Assembly (NCBI GenBank): GCA_030152805.1
Contig: JASLIG010000116.1
Span: 1 to 40,977 of the forward strand
Direction: 5' to 3'
Source: Solirubrobacterales bacterium
GTDB taxonomy: Bacteria > Actinomycetota > Thermoleophilia > Solirubrobacterales > 70-9
Length of the DNA stretch: 40,977 nt
Below, piece after piece: positions 18,766 through 26,385 of the stretch; position 1 is the stretch's first letter, and each line of letters opens with the position of its first letter. The notes under the pieces are model-generated. The model was given only the letters and a program-made list of their open reading frames with translations. It made no database searches and was not told the DNA's origin. The translations under genes and the position numbers were made by a program.

Positions 18766-19614
18766 GTGGCCGAGGTGCTCTATTACGCGACTCCGGCGTT
18801 CGTGCTGCTGCTCATCGTCGAGCTGCTCTCCTTCAAGTACGCGCGCGACGAGGAGCTGGTCGGCTACGAGTCTCGCGACACGCGCGCCAGCCTCACCATG
18901 GGCGGCGGCAACGTCGCGATCAACGCGATCTGGAAGTTGGCCGTGGTCGTCTTCTACGCGGCGCTGTACGAGCTCAGCCCGCTGCGGATGCCGGCGGACG
19001 AGTGGTGGACCTACGTGCTGCTTTTCTTCGCCGACGACCTCGCCTACTACTGGTTCCACCGCGTCCACCACGAGGTGCGGGTCTTCTGGGCGAGCCACGT
19101 CGTCCACCATTCTTCCCAGCACTACAACCTCTCGACCGCGCTGCGCCAGACCTGGACGCCGATGACGGCGCTGCCCTTCTGGGCGCCGCTGGCGCTGCTC
19201 GGCTTCGCGCCCTGGATGATCCTCACCCAGCAGGCGATCTCACTCATCTACCAGTTCTGGATCCACACCGAGCGGGTGAAGAAGCTGCCGGCGCCGATCG
19301 AGTTCGTCTTCAACACGCCCTCCCATCACCGCGTCCACCACGGCGCCAACGAGGTCTATCTCGACCGCAACTACGCCGGGATCCTGATCATCTGGGATCG
19401 GATCTTCGGCACCTACCAAGGCGAGACCGAGCGGGTGCGCTACGGACTGACCAAGAACATCCGCACCTTCCGGCCGACCCGCGTCGCCTTCCACGAGTTC
19501 GTCGCGCTGGCGCGGGACGTGCGCGCGGCGGACAGCTGGCGGCACAAGCTCGGCTACGTCTTCCGCGGGCCGGGCTGGTCGCCGGACGGCAGAGGCAGCG
19601 GCACGCGGGGCTGA
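18766..19614 (+). CDS. Sterol desaturase / fatty acid hydroxylase family protein
   Basis: 282 residues from a GTG. A membrane di-iron enzyme: hydrophobic helices at about 5-20, 55-75, 80-95 and 130-165 bracket three His clusters, HRVHHEVR, HVVHHSSQHYN and HHRVHHGAN, which form the di-iron site of the FA_hydroxylase family. It probably hydroxylates or desaturates a lipid or isoprenoid using O2. The preceding 90 nt are AT-rich with a small inverted repeat (TGACT/AGTCA, 18691-18707) and likely hold its promoter. Confidence 0.92.
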   Translation: MAEVLYYATPAFVLLLIVELLSFKYARDEELVGYESRDTRASLTMGGGNVAINAIWKLAVVVFYAALYELSPLRMPADEWWTYVLLFFADDLAYYWFHRVHHEVRVFWASHVVHHSSQHYNLSTALRQTWTPMTALPFWAPLALLGFAPWMILTQQAISLIYQFWIHTERVKKLPAPIEFVFNTPSHHRVHHGANEVYLDRNYAGILIIWDRIFGTYQGETERVRYGLTKNIRTFRPTRVAFHEFVALARDVRAADSWRHKLGYVFRGPGWSPDGRGSGTRG

Positions 19615-19678
19615 GCGGAACCGCGCGGGTGGCGCGCCGGTTGGTTTAGCGCGCTTGACCGTCGGGTACCTCCAGTCC

Positions 19679-19819
19679 ATGGAGCTATCGATTCTGCTGA
19701 TCATCATTGGGATCGTTCTGGCGATCCTGGTCAACTACATACTCGGGATCGTCGTGATCCTGATCGGGCTGGCGATGCTTCTGCTGCCCCGGCTCGGACG
19801 CGGCACGCGGCGGGTTTAG
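19679..19819 (+). CDS. Small two-helix membrane protein
   Basis: 46 residues. Almost all is hydrophobic: two helices (LSILLIIIGIVLAILV, then YILGIVVILIGLAMLLLP) joined by a short Asn-Tyr turn, ending in a basic tail (RLGRGTRRV). ATG at 19679, stop TAG. The composition is typical of small actinobacterial membrane proteins that carry a single hairpin. It stands alone between the hydroxylase and an UspA-like gene. Function unknown. Confidence 0.65.
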   Translation: MELSILLIIIGIVLAILVNYILGIVVILIGLAMLLLPRLGRGTRRV

Positions 19820-19887
19820 GCCCGAGCGGCGGAGGGGCTCCGCCGCGGTGAAGCGCCGGGGCGGCGCGTGCCAAGCTTGTACTACCG

Positions 19888-20499
19888 ATGACGCCCTGGA
19901 AGCTCCCTCTCATCGTTACGGCTATCGCGGTGCCGATCGTCGCCGGCTTCTTCGTCGGAGGTGGCGGCGTCGGCCTCGCGGTGGGTGCGCTGGCTGTGCT
20001 GGCGATCGTCGTGGTGGCGATCCGCCAGAGACCGCTGGGGCCGATCGGGTTGTCCGGGGGCGATGTGAGCGGGCGCCATGTGCTGATCGTCGCCGCTGAG
20101 CGGGTGGAGGACCCGGGCGACGTAGCGCGGATCACGAGCACGGCGGGTATCGAGAGCTCGTCTGAGGAGAATGAGGTGCGGGTGCTGGTGCCGGCGCGGA
20201 TCGGCTTCCTCGACCGCTGGGCCTCGGACGTCGAGGGATCTCGGCACCAGGCGCAGGAGCGGCTGGTCGCGACGGTCGCGGCACTGGCCAAGGCTGGGGT
20301 TGCGGCCGAGGCGCGAGTGGGCGACGAGGACGTCGTGCAGGCGGTCGAGGACCAGCTGCAGAGCTATCCGGCGACCGAGGTGGTGCTAGTCAGCGGCGAG
20401 GGGGACGGCGGAGAGGCGGCGGCGGAGCTGAGCGCGCGGCTGCGCGCCGAGTTCCACCACGTGCGACTCAGCAGAGGTGCGCAGGAGCAGCGCTCCTGA
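19888..20499 (+). CDS. Membrane protein with UspA-like domain
   Basis: 203 residues. Two N-terminal helices (LPLIVTAIAVPIVAGFFVG and VGLAVGALAVLAIVVVAI) are followed by a cytoplasmic domain of about 140 residues with a universal-stress-like layout: HVLIVAAERVEDPGD, a helix AQERLVATVAALAKAGVAAEARVGDEDVVQAVEDQL, then TEVVLVSGEGDGG as the nucleotide-loop strand. The canonical ATP motif G2xG9GS/T is not clear. It overlaps the convergent secreted-protein gene by 32 nt at the 3' ends. Confidence 0.75.
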   Translation: MTPWKLPLIVTAIAVPIVAGFFVGGGGVGLAVGALAVLAIVVVAIRQRPLGPIGLSGGDVSGRHVLIVAAERVEDPGDVARITSTAGIESSSEENEVRVLVPARIGFLDRWASDVEGSRHQAQERLVATVAALAKAGVAAEARVGDEDVVQAVEDQLQSYPATEVVLVSGEGDGGEAAAELSARLRAEFHHVRLSRGAQEQRS

Positions 20500-21460
20500 C
20501 GACCTCGAAAGCGCTACCCGGGATGCGCTTCAGCTGGTTGAGGTTCTCGTCGTCCCAGCGCCGATCGCTGCTGCCGCTGAAGTACCAGTTGGAGCCGTTG
20601 TCGGCGACGATCAGGCCGTATCGCTTGAGCGCTTCGGCGATGACACGAGCGCCGCCGTTGAAGCGGCCGAGCCCGTAGCCGGCCCTGAGCCGCAGCCGCG
20701 TCCCCATCGCCGGAGCGTTCGGGTCGGGGCTGTCGCCAGCGCAGTGCGAGGCCGGGTGGACCCAGGCGTCGCGGGTGCTGTCGAAGGTGACGCGGATCGC
20801 GTGTTCGAGGTGGTCGGAGGTGACCTCGTCGTAGCGGACGAGGCCGGGGAAGATCGGCAGGCCGGCCGCGTCCGCGGAGGTCCAGGAGTCGGGACGGCCA
20901 GCGCTGGAGCGAAGGTCCCAGCGGGCGCCCGAGTCGGCGTTCCAGTGCGCGCCGCCGCCGGGCTTGAAGAAGGCGCGGTAGAGCTCGTACAGCATGCAGC
21001 TCGAGCGGTCGACGACGAGCACGTGGCGGTCGCCGTCGCTGCTGTTGCCACCCTCGACCGGCGCGCCCTTCGGCAGCGGGAACGGCCCCGGGTCGCTCTC
21101 GTCGCCGTAGGCGGTGTAGTGGATCGGCAGCTCGCGCTGAGCGGCGCCGACGACCGCGTAGGGGAAGCCGTAGGCGCGGGGCGAGCCGAAGTCGGGGTGG
21201 AGGCGGCTGCCGCCGTGGGCTTCGATGTAGGCGATGACCGCGGCGGAGTTGGGAGCGACGGGCGCCTTGGAGACGTCCTGGTTCCAGGCGGCCTGGCTGG
21301 CGAGTGAGGGGGCGTTGGCGGGGGTGCCCGCGGGCGGGTCGGGGAAGACGGAGCAGCCGCCGAGGTCGGGGTAGGGGCCGACGGCGAGAGCAGAGGGGGT
21401 GGTGCCTGCGGCTCCGATCGCCAGCGCGAAAGCCGTCGCCATCACCCCGAGGCACCGCAT
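20468..21460 (-). CDS. Secreted hypothetical protein
   Basis: 330 residues from the ATG at 21460 (10 codons more are possible upstream). Signal peptide MRCLGVMATAFALAIGAAG. The mature part (about 300 residues) has conserved-looking blocks: RHVLVVDRSSCMLYELYRAF, GARWDLRSS, GLPIFPGLVRYDEV, HAIRVTF, ASHCAGD and GARVIAEALKRYGLIVADNGSNWYFSG. The pattern of a small-residue-rich secreted domain with Asp/Arg motifs recurs in soil bacteria, but no enzyme family was recognised. Its 3' end overlaps the UspA-like gene by 32 nt. Confidence 0.8.
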   Translation of the reverse strand: MRCLGVMATAFALAIGAAGTTPSALAVGPYPDLGGCSVFPDPPAGTPANAPSLASQAAWNQDVSKAPVAPNSAAVIAYIEAHGGSRLHPDFGSPRAYGFPYAVVGAAQRELPIHYTAYGDESDPGPFPLPKGAPVEGGNSSDGDRHVLVVDRSSCMLYELYRAFFKPGGGAHWNADSGARWDLRSSAGRPDSWTSADAAGLPIFPGLVRYDEVTSDHLEHAIRVTFDSTRDAWVHPASHCAGDSPDPNAPAMGTRLRLRAGYGLGRFNGGARVIAEALKRYGLIVADNGSNWYFSGSSDRRWDDENLNQLKRIPGSAFEVVRSAAPAHLC

Positions 21461-21496
21461 CCGACATTTACCCCACCAGGGTGTGGTCAATGTCGG

Positions 21497-21760
21497 CTAC
21501 GCCTCTTCGCCGGGTCGGGAGCGGCTCTCTTCGCGGACGTTCAACCGGCCGATCTCCAGCTCCTCGATCGCCAGCTTGCCCACGTCCGCCCTGCCAACCT
21601 TCAGCCGTCCGACGCTGAGCCGGCCGATCGCGAAGCCGCCGACGGCCGCGGCGCCGACCGCGAGGGCGCCGATCGCAGCCGCGGCCCGGGCGTGCACCCC
21701 GGTGGCCGCCGCCGGTCGCACCTCCGGCCGCAAGAACGACGTTCCGAATCGCTGCGGCAT
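21497..21760 (-). CDS. Small protein with pentapeptide-like repeats
   Basis: 87 residues from the ATG at 21760. The Ala/Gly-rich helix AAAAIGALAVGAAAVGGFAIG is followed by short repeats every five residues (RLSVG, RLKVG, RADVG, KLAIE, ELEIG, RLNVR), the A(D/N)LxG-like pattern of a right-handed quadrilateral beta-helix. It is probably membrane-associated through the Ala/Gly segment. Only 35 nt separate its start from the divergent glutamine amidotransferase gene, so they share a promoter region. Confidence 0.6.
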   Translation of the reverse strand: MPQRFGTSFLRPEVRPAAATGVHARAAAAIGALAVGAAAVGGFAIGRLSVGRLKVGRADVGKLAIEELEIGRLNVREESRSRPGEEA

Positions 21761-21795
21761 CGAGGAAACCGTAGCGCGGTTAGCCTGGGTCGCCG

Positions 21796-22521
21796 ATGAG
21801 CGCGGACGACCGTCCAACCCTGCTGGCGATCCAGCACGTGCCCTGGGAGACGCCCCACCGCATCCTCGACGCCTGCGGCGACCTCCACGTGCACACGGTC
21901 AAACCGCTGACCGGCCACGCGCTCCCAGGTCATGACGAGGTCGCCGGCGCCGTGGTGATGGGCGGCCCGATGAGCGTCGACGACACGGAAGGGCATCCGG
22001 GGCTGGCGAGGGAGCGCGAGTGGCTGGAAGGGGCGCTGGAGCGCGAGATGCCCCTGCTCGGCATCTGTCTTGGGGCGCAGCTTCTCGCGCGAGCGCTGGG
22101 GGCGGAGGTGAGAGCGGGGGAGGGGCCGGAGCTCGGCTACACCCCTGTCGAGATCCTCGACCCCGGCGACCCGGTCCTCGGCGCCCTCGCGCCGAGCACG
22201 CCCGTCCTTCACTGGCACCGCGACGTCTTCGAACTGCCGGAGGGAGCCCAGCACCTGGCCTGCTCGCGGCAGACCGAGGTCCAAGCCTTCCGCCGCGGCA
22301 ACGCCTGGGGCGTCCTCTTTCACCCCGAGTCCGATTTCGCCCTCCTGGAGGCCTGGCTCGCCGTCCCCGAGATGGTCCGCGAAGCACGCCGAGCCCTTGG
22401 CGACGCCGGCGCGGCCGACCTCCCCACCGAAGCAGAAGCCGCCGATCCCGACCTGATCGCCCGCACGACCCCCGGCCTCGAGACCTTCGCATCCCTCGTC
22501 GCATCCCACCAACCCCGCTAG
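21796..22521 (+). CDS. Class I glutamine amidotransferase domain protein
   Basis: 241 residues. A class I GATase fold as in GMP synthase (glutamine-hydrolysing part) and related stand-alone proteins: MGGPMSVDD (oxyanion region), nucleophile Cys91 in LLGICLGAQLLARAL, and catalytic HPES near residue 177 in VLFHPESDF. No synthetase domain follows, so it either pairs with another protein or acts as a gamma-glutamyl hydrolase. ATG at 21796. It ends 37 nt before tRNA-His and is the last chromosomal gene before the island. Confidence 0.9.
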   Translation: MSADDRPTLLAIQHVPWETPHRILDACGDLHVHTVKPLTGHALPGHDEVAGAVVMGGPMSVDDTEGHPGLAREREWLEGALEREMPLLGICLGAQLLARALGAEVRAGEGPELGYTPVEILDPGDPVLGALAPSTPVLHWHRDVFELPEGAQHLACSRQTEVQAFRRGNAWGVLFHPESDFALLEAWLAVPEMVREARRALGDAGAADLPTEAEAADPDLIARTTPGLETFASLVASHQPR

Positions 22522-22558
22522 CCCACCGCCCCGCAACCCCGCTAGATTGAAGCCACGC

Positions 22559-22632
22559 GGTGGACGTAGCTCAGCTGGTAGAGCTCCTGGTTGTGGTCCA
22601 GGCGGTCGCCGGTTCGAATCCGGTCGTCCACC
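22559..22632 (+). tRNA. tRNA-His(GTG)
   Basis: Acceptor GTGGACG (from 22560) pairs with CGTCCAC (22625-22631); G22559 is the extra -1 guanosine opposite discriminator C22632, the tRNA-His hallmark. The anticodon stem CCTGG/CCAGG encloses TTGTGGT, giving GTG. CCA is not encoded. Its 3' part is duplicated twice downstream, so it is the integration target of the island. Confidence 0.97.
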
Positions 22633-22637
22633 CCTTG
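22591..22637. repeat. attL core: 3' part of tRNA-His
   Basis: 47 bp from the anticodon loop to just past the tRNA end, repeated exactly at 25770-25816 and in degenerate form at 37130-37177. This is the usual geometry of an integrase-driven insertion that regenerates the tRNA 3' end. The last base of the downstream repeat coincides with the first base of the transposon. Confidence 0.9.
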
Positions 22638-22640
22638 TAG

Positions 22641-22663
22641 AAGCGCCTGCAAATGGGCGTTTT
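22641..22663 (+). terminator. Probable terminator of tRNA-His, supplied by the island
   Basis: Stem AAGCGCC / GGCGTTT with loop TGCAAATG, followed by T residues. It lies 8 nt after the tRNA end but outside the att core, so it belongs to the inserted DNA. Confidence 0.5.
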
Positions 22664-22707
22664 GGGCTCGGCGGGCTCGGTTTGAACCGGACCCAAATTT
22701 CGCTCCT

Positions 22708-22730
22708 GTTCAGGCAGTTACTGCCTGAAC
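22708..22730. repeat. Palindrome near the left att site
   Basis: GTTCAGGCAG, TTA, CTGCCTGAAC: perfect 10-bp arms. The same arms recur at 25623-25654 near the other att copy. It is followed by GATATGCGGGGATGCGC, of which an inverted close relative follows the right palindrome. Either a shared recombination or binding site of the element, or a bidirectional terminator for the reverse gene downstream. Confidence 0.7.
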
Positions 22731-22848
22731 GGCGTTGGATATGCGGGGATGCGCAACGATTGGCGTGATTTCATCAGCTGTGGGCGCCGGCTCTACGGTG
22801 TGCGCATGGGACGAACACCCCGGCACACGGCGTCTCCGGCCGCTTGAA

Positions 22849-24714
22849 TCAGCGGCCCGCAGAGCCGGAAATCCACGCCTCAAAGGTGGCAGTGAGGCGC
22901 ACCTCTGCACGTTGTCGCCAGTCGCGAAGTTGGAATCCATTCCAAAGGCTGAGCAACCCAAAAATCGCCAACGGCACAAGCGCTATCAGGACCACAATGG
23001 CTGGGGGCGAGCCTACGAAAAGGCTAATTGCGGCGCCGGCAACAAAGCTGGTCCCCAGAACGAGCACAATTGCCCAACTGAGCGCTTGGGCAAGCAGTTC
23101 TGCCCTGTGGTGAACCCCCTTCCGCAGACCGGCAGCCTCGCTGAGGGCGGCGTCGGTGCTCTCCTTGTACTCGGCCTTGACACGCTCGACGACCTCAGAG
23201 AGCGACTCTGCGTCGCTCTCGTCATCGATCCCTCGTTCAGCAAGTGCGTTCTCGGTTAGGTCGCTAGCGACAATGGCAGTGATTTCATCGCTGGAAAGCT
23301 CGCCTTCTTCCTCAAGTCGCCTCAGATGATCTAGGAAGCGCTGCCAAGCCTCTTTGCTAGGTCGTAGGGCGGCGCTACAAAGGGCCATTAGCTCGTGGAC
23401 CTTGAGCTTCGAAGCTGACGCTGGCCTCTTCAGCCAAGCGTAATTTGAGAGGGCGAGGACGTGAATGATGGGAGGGTAGCCCCGGCCACCCTGATCGGAG
23501 TACCACTCCCTTCCGGACTTCACCGTCATGCCACTAGGGCTTACAAAGACGGCACCGGCGCTGTCGAGCGAATCGGGAGTGCGCCCTCTGCGATAGGTGA
23601 GGACTCCGGCAATGCAGTCAACGTCGTGCATCACACGGGGGATTCGCTCATGGCCGGGTTCGTCGGCCAACTCCCTGGCGAGCTCTTCCTCGTTCAAAGT
23701 CCAATCAGGTACGCGATCCGGAATCTGACGAATGTTGAAGCCGAGTTTCCGCAGCTTAGTCTCAAGCAGACCTGCCAGCTGACGGACATCGCTCGGGGTG
23801 TATCGCTTGGACAGCAGATGTCGAGTAAGGGCCGATGGACGCAGTTCGAGTCGGCCTTCGGAAGTGCCGATCTTTTCCTCATACACCGAGAGGATGCGGC
23901 GCATCTCAGCGATCGTTGGCTCGAAGATCTCAAGGACTGCACCAGTATCTTTGAGCAGGCCTGCGAGTTCTAAGGTGGCCGTCTCTAGTGCGGGTCCGCG
24001 TAGTCCAAGCACGGAGAAAAGAAGCGGGCTGTCAAAGACCACACGCAGATCCTTAAATTGGCGAGTAGCGGCTCCGACATCCTTCAACAGGAGGGTGTTC
24101 TGCAGGACGTAGCCCTCCAGCATCTCCGCGACGACAGCTCCCAGTTTCCCGTTCGCGCTGATCACTTCGCGCAGGAAGAGGGCAGCGGCGACTTCTCTGC
24201 GCGAGGTGGTCTTGTCGGCCTTCGCCCTGTTGTCTACTTGGGGTGATTCATCGAGGGCTAGATTGACGTGGTACCGCTCGAGAAAACAGACGATCAGTGC
24301 TAGGGCGTCCTCATCGGTTTTCAGGCCGAGGTCTTCCGTATGGGGCGATTCGCGAAGCGCTTTTGCCAGTTGTTGCTGGCGCTGTTCGGCAGCCGTGCGC
24401 TCCGACTGAACGTCGGTTTCAATTGGCTTGCCTGTACGGAAGTAACGACCTCCCTCCCGCCGCAAATATCCGTCCTTGACCAAGCGACCAAGCAGCGTCT
24501 TCAACGTGTTGACGGGGATGGAAAGCCCATGACGCTCAGCGACGGCGTCGCTAGCTTCAGCGGATGAGAAATCGTCGCGACTCAGGCTTGCGACTGCGTC
24601 TAGTACAAAAGGGCCGAACATTGCGATGTGGTCGCGCCCAGCGTCAAAGTTGACCTTCAGCATCGCGACCGTGGCAAGACCGCGAATCGCTGATCTCGGA
24701 TCGCCATCGCTCAT
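22849..24714 (-). CDS. Winged-helix, possible PIN-like nuclease with two membrane helices
   Basis: 621 residues, no named family recognised. Order: a helical N-terminus with winged helix at about 35-95 (TLKTLLGRLVKDGYLRREGGRYFRTG); a helical linker; a candidate PIN-like domain at about 220-430 with Asp228 in VVFDSPLLFSVLG, Glu270 in EPTIAEMRRIL, Asp364/Asp366 in VMHDVDCIAGVL and VFVSPSG at 389-395, the acidic order (D, E, D, S/T) of PIN nucleases; a coiled coil near 505-520; two transmembrane helices at 540-562 and 572-592. The GGAGGTG site fits the ATG at 24714. This topology (nuclease plus membrane helices, no enzyme neighbours) suits a self-toxic defence effector. The nuclease assignment is inference. 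Confidence 0.72.
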   Translation of the reverse strand: MSDGDPRSAIRGLATVAMLKVNFDAGRDHIAMFGPFVLDAVASLSRDDFSSAEASDAVAERHGLSIPVNTLKTLLGRLVKDGYLRREGGRYFRTGKPIETDVQSERTAAEQRQQQLAKALRESPHTEDLGLKTDEDALALIVCFLERYHVNLALDESPQVDNRAKADKTTSRREVAAALFLREVISANGKLGAVVAEMLEGYVLQNTLLLKDVGAATRQFKDLRVVFDSPLLFSVLGLRGPALETATLELAGLLKDTGAVLEIFEPTIAEMRRILSVYEEKIGTSEGRLELRPSALTRHLLSKRYTPSDVRQLAGLLETKLRKLGFNIRQIPDRVPDWTLNEEELARELADEPGHERIPRVMHDVDCIAGVLTYRRGRTPDSLDSAGAVFVSPSGMTVKSGREWYSDQGGRGYPPIIHVLALSNYAWLKRPASASKLKVHELMALCSAALRPSKEAWQRFLDHLRRLEEEGELSSDEITAIVASDLTENALAERGIDDESDAESLSEVVERVKAEYKESTDAALSEAAGLRKGVHHRAELLAQALSWAIVLVLGTSFVAGAAISLFVGSPPAIVVLIALVPLAIFGLLSLWNGFQLRDWRQRAEVRLTATFEAWISGSAGR

Positions 24715-24851
24715 TTGTGTGACACCTCCCCCATCTTGGCCCCAGGGTAGTCGCGGTATCAGACGCTCTGGCTGCTGCTTTGGTCAATGCGTGCGGATTG
24801 GCTCTCTGAAGACAAAAAGTTGAATCCGGGCTTACGACTAGGGTCGCGGGA

Positions 24852-25184
24852 ATGGCGAAGCAGCCAAGAGCCTGGCTTGTCGAGTTCGATAGCGATGCTG
24901 TTATCGACTTCGAGGATGTGAAGTCGCGAGGAGATCGCAAGGCGGTCTTCAACGTCGTTCAGAAGTTGAAGGATCTCGGGCCCGATCTGCCGTCGCCGCA
25001 TATGAAGTCGTTGAAGGGCGAGGCGGACCTGTTGGAGCTGCGACCGAAACAGGGAGCTTGCGAGGCTCGGCCGATCTACGCGCGATTCGGACGGCGGTTC
25101 GTCGTTCTGGCCATTGCCGTGAAGAAGAAGGACTTCGAGCGGGCGGTCGCGGAAGCGACTAGGCGCCTCAAGAGCTACCGTTGA
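24852..25184 (+). CDS. HigB-like toxin (phage-derived Gp49-like family)
   Basis: 110 residues. Family pattern of the RelE-superfamily Gp49/HigB toxins: LPSPHMKSLKGEADLLELRP, ARPIYARFGRRFVVLAIAVKKKDFERAVAEATRRLKSY. These cut mRNA, usually at the ribosome; the catalytic residues of this branch are basic and aromatic ones and cannot be confirmed by eye. It precedes the antitoxin gene by 34 nt (toxin-first order as in HigBA). ATG at 24852; no strong ribosome-binding site. Confidence 0.88.
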   Translation: MAKQPRAWLVEFDSDAVIDFEDVKSRGDRKAVFNVVQKLKDLGPDLPSPHMKSLKGEADLLELRPKQGACEARPIYARFGRRFVVLAIAVKKKDFERAVAEATRRLKSYR

Positions 25185-25208
25185 CATTGATAACGTTTCT
25201 ATTATCAT
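25181..25208 (+). promoter_or_regulatory. Antitoxin promoter with embedded operator
   Basis: TTGACA (25181-25186) and TATCAT (25203-25208) are spaced by 16 bp and look like a sigma-70-type promoter. Between and over them lies TGATAA-N8-TTATCA (25188-25207), a palindrome suited to a HTH dimer. The antitoxin ATG follows 10 nt after the -10 hexamer, so the transcript would be nearly leaderless. This would let the antitoxin control its own synthesis separately from the toxin. Confidence 0.6.
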
Positions 25209-25218
25209 GATCTAAACA

Positions 25219-25608
25219 ATGGCAGCTTCAGGAAAGAACTTCGACGCGTTGGTCGCGGAAGAGCAGCTAGCCGACCCTAGCTTCAAGGCGGAGTGGCAGC
25301 GGCTCGTTCCGGCTCGTGAGTTCGCTGCGACGCTGCTGCGATACCGAGCAGAGCACAAGCTGAGTCAGCGGGCCTTGGCGGAGAGACTTGGGGTGTCTCA
25401 GCCGCGGATCGTCAAGCTCGAGTCCGGGGAGCACAGCCCGGAGGTCGACACGATCATCAACGCGGTGAGGCGGCTGGGGATCGAGTTCGTGCTCGACGTC
25501 TCGCCGGCGGATCGGAAGCCAGTGCTAGTCACGGCTCGAGCGCAGAAGCGGGAGGCCATAGCGCACGACGACGTCTCCGTCGTTGCGGCCTCCTCGCTGG
25601 CAACTTGA
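25219..25608 (+). CDS. HigA-like antitoxin, XRE-family HTH
   Basis: 129 residues. HTH_3 at about 38-92: LLRYRAEHKLSQRALAERLGVSQPRIVKLESGEHSPEVDTIINAVRRLGI. The C-terminal 35 residues are flexible and probably neutralise the toxin. It follows the HigB-like gene and has its own promoter/operator in the 34-nt gap. The ending VVAASSLAT is followed 15 nt later by a strong palindrome. Confidence 0.9.
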   Translation: MAASGKNFDALVAEEQLADPSFKAEWQRLVPAREFAATLLRYRAEHKLSQRALAERLGVSQPRIVKLESGEHSPEVDTIINAVRRLGIEFVLDVSPADRKPVLVTARAQKREAIAHDDVSVVAASSLAT

Positions 25609-25815
25609 ACCGGGTGCGTTCCGTTCAGGCAGAAATCGCGATTTCTGCCTGAACACCCGACATATCTGCGCATATCCCCGCACATCGAGGCAATTTCCGT
25701 TTGGCAGCTAGTCGCTCAAACCGCTTTGTGATGCGGATTGACGGCACCTGGTTGCCGACCCTCGCCTAATTGTGGTCCAGGCGGTCGCCGGTTCGAATCC
25801 GGTCGTCCACCCCTT
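25609..25815. other. Spacer between the HigBA pair and the transposon
   Basis: Holds the 32-bp palindrome, the GCGC/CCCCGC block, about 90 bases with no gene, and the second tRNA-His att copy. No coding frame was convincing. Confidence 0.6.
25623..25654. repeat. Palindrome near the right att copy
   Basis: A perfect 32-bp palindrome: 16-bp arms starting GTTCAGGCAGAAATCG. The outer 10 bases of each arm equal those of the left palindrome at 22708. It is 14 nt after the antitoxin stop and could serve as a hairpin terminator, but no T tract follows. A GCGCATATCCCCGCACATC block follows, related in inverted form to the block after the left palindrome. Confidence 0.75.
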
Positions 25816-25816
25816 G
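25770..25816. repeat. Second att core (tRNA-His 3' copy)
   Basis: Exact 47-bp copy of 22591-22637. It lacks the 5' half of the tRNA, so it is not a functional gene but the right junction of the 3.1-kb element. The transposon begins at its last base; the 4 bases before that (CCTT, 25812-25815) are the transposon's target duplication. Confidence 0.93.
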
Positions 25817-25859
25817 GGTCCAGTTTCATAACTTGGCCCTGGTAAAGCGAGGCTCTTTT
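25816..25859 (+). repeat. Left terminal inverted repeat
   Basis: 44 bp, identical to the reverse complement of 33212-33255. The inner neighbour base already differs, so 44 bp is the full perfect length. Confidence 0.96.
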
Positions 25860-25986
25860 TGAGGCCGCCTGGCTTAAGTCCGGCGCTGGCAGAGCATCGT
25901 TAGGAGCTAGCAAGGCGGGCCGTTACAGCTCCAAAAATCTTTTCGTTTGCGACGAAATGGCCGCTTTGTTAGCGCCAAACGAAAGC

Positions 25987-26001
25987 CGCTTGTTACAAGC
26001 G
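25987..26001. terminator. Small hairpin after the 108-residue gene
   Basis: CGCTTG-TTA-CAAGCG, 6-bp perfect arms with a 3-nt loop, 8 bases beyond the reverse-strand gene's stop. Possibly a weak terminator; no T tract on the reverse strand. Confidence 0.35.
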
Positions 26002-26009
26002 TTGGTCGG

Positions 26010-26336
26010 TTAGCCGAAGAAATCAGTGGCGAGGTATTGGCTCATAAGTTGGAAGCCAGCTTTGGTGAGCTTCCAGCCTTCCTCGTTCTTCTCAGCTAGC
26101 CCTTTGGCGACGAGTGCATCAGCAGCTATCGAATAATCGTCGCTTTGGGGCAGGAAGCCGGGAGCTTCCGGGTCTCCCATAGAGCAGTCGAACAAAGACC
26201 TGAAAATCATTTCTTCGTCTTGCTCAAGCTCTAGAGGCAAGACCTTTTCCAAAGCGGTGCCAGCCACTAGGCCATTGCGCGAGTTGATTTCCTCGAACGC
26301 CTCAAAAATGGCATCTGCGCCTCTGCCTCGTCCCAT
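26010..26336 (-). CDS. Small cargo protein, winged-helix-like C-terminus
   Basis: 108 residues. The N-terminal half is acidic (LPLELEQDEEMIFRSLFDCS); the C-terminal half ADALVAKGLAEKNEEGWKLTKAGFQLMSQYL looks like the last helix and wing of a winged helix. No family recognised. ATG at 26336; no clear ribosome-binding site. It lies downstream of the transposase gene on the same strand with 49 nt between, so it may be a transposition accessory or regulator. Confidence 0.62.
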   Translation of the reverse strand: MGRGRGADAIFEAFEEINSRNGLVAGTALEKVLPLELEQDEEMIFRSLFDCSMGDPEAPGFLPQSDDYSIAADALVAKGLAEKNEEGWKLTKAGFQLMSQYLATDFFG

Positions 26337-26385
26337 AGCTGAATTCTGCCTGCCCTTTGTCGAGAGTGCCGACTTTTCTCATTGC

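Noticed and set aside
25770..25813. Second tRNA-His gene
   Set aside because: Only the 3' part is present; no acceptor 5' strand or D-arm, so it is an att copy.
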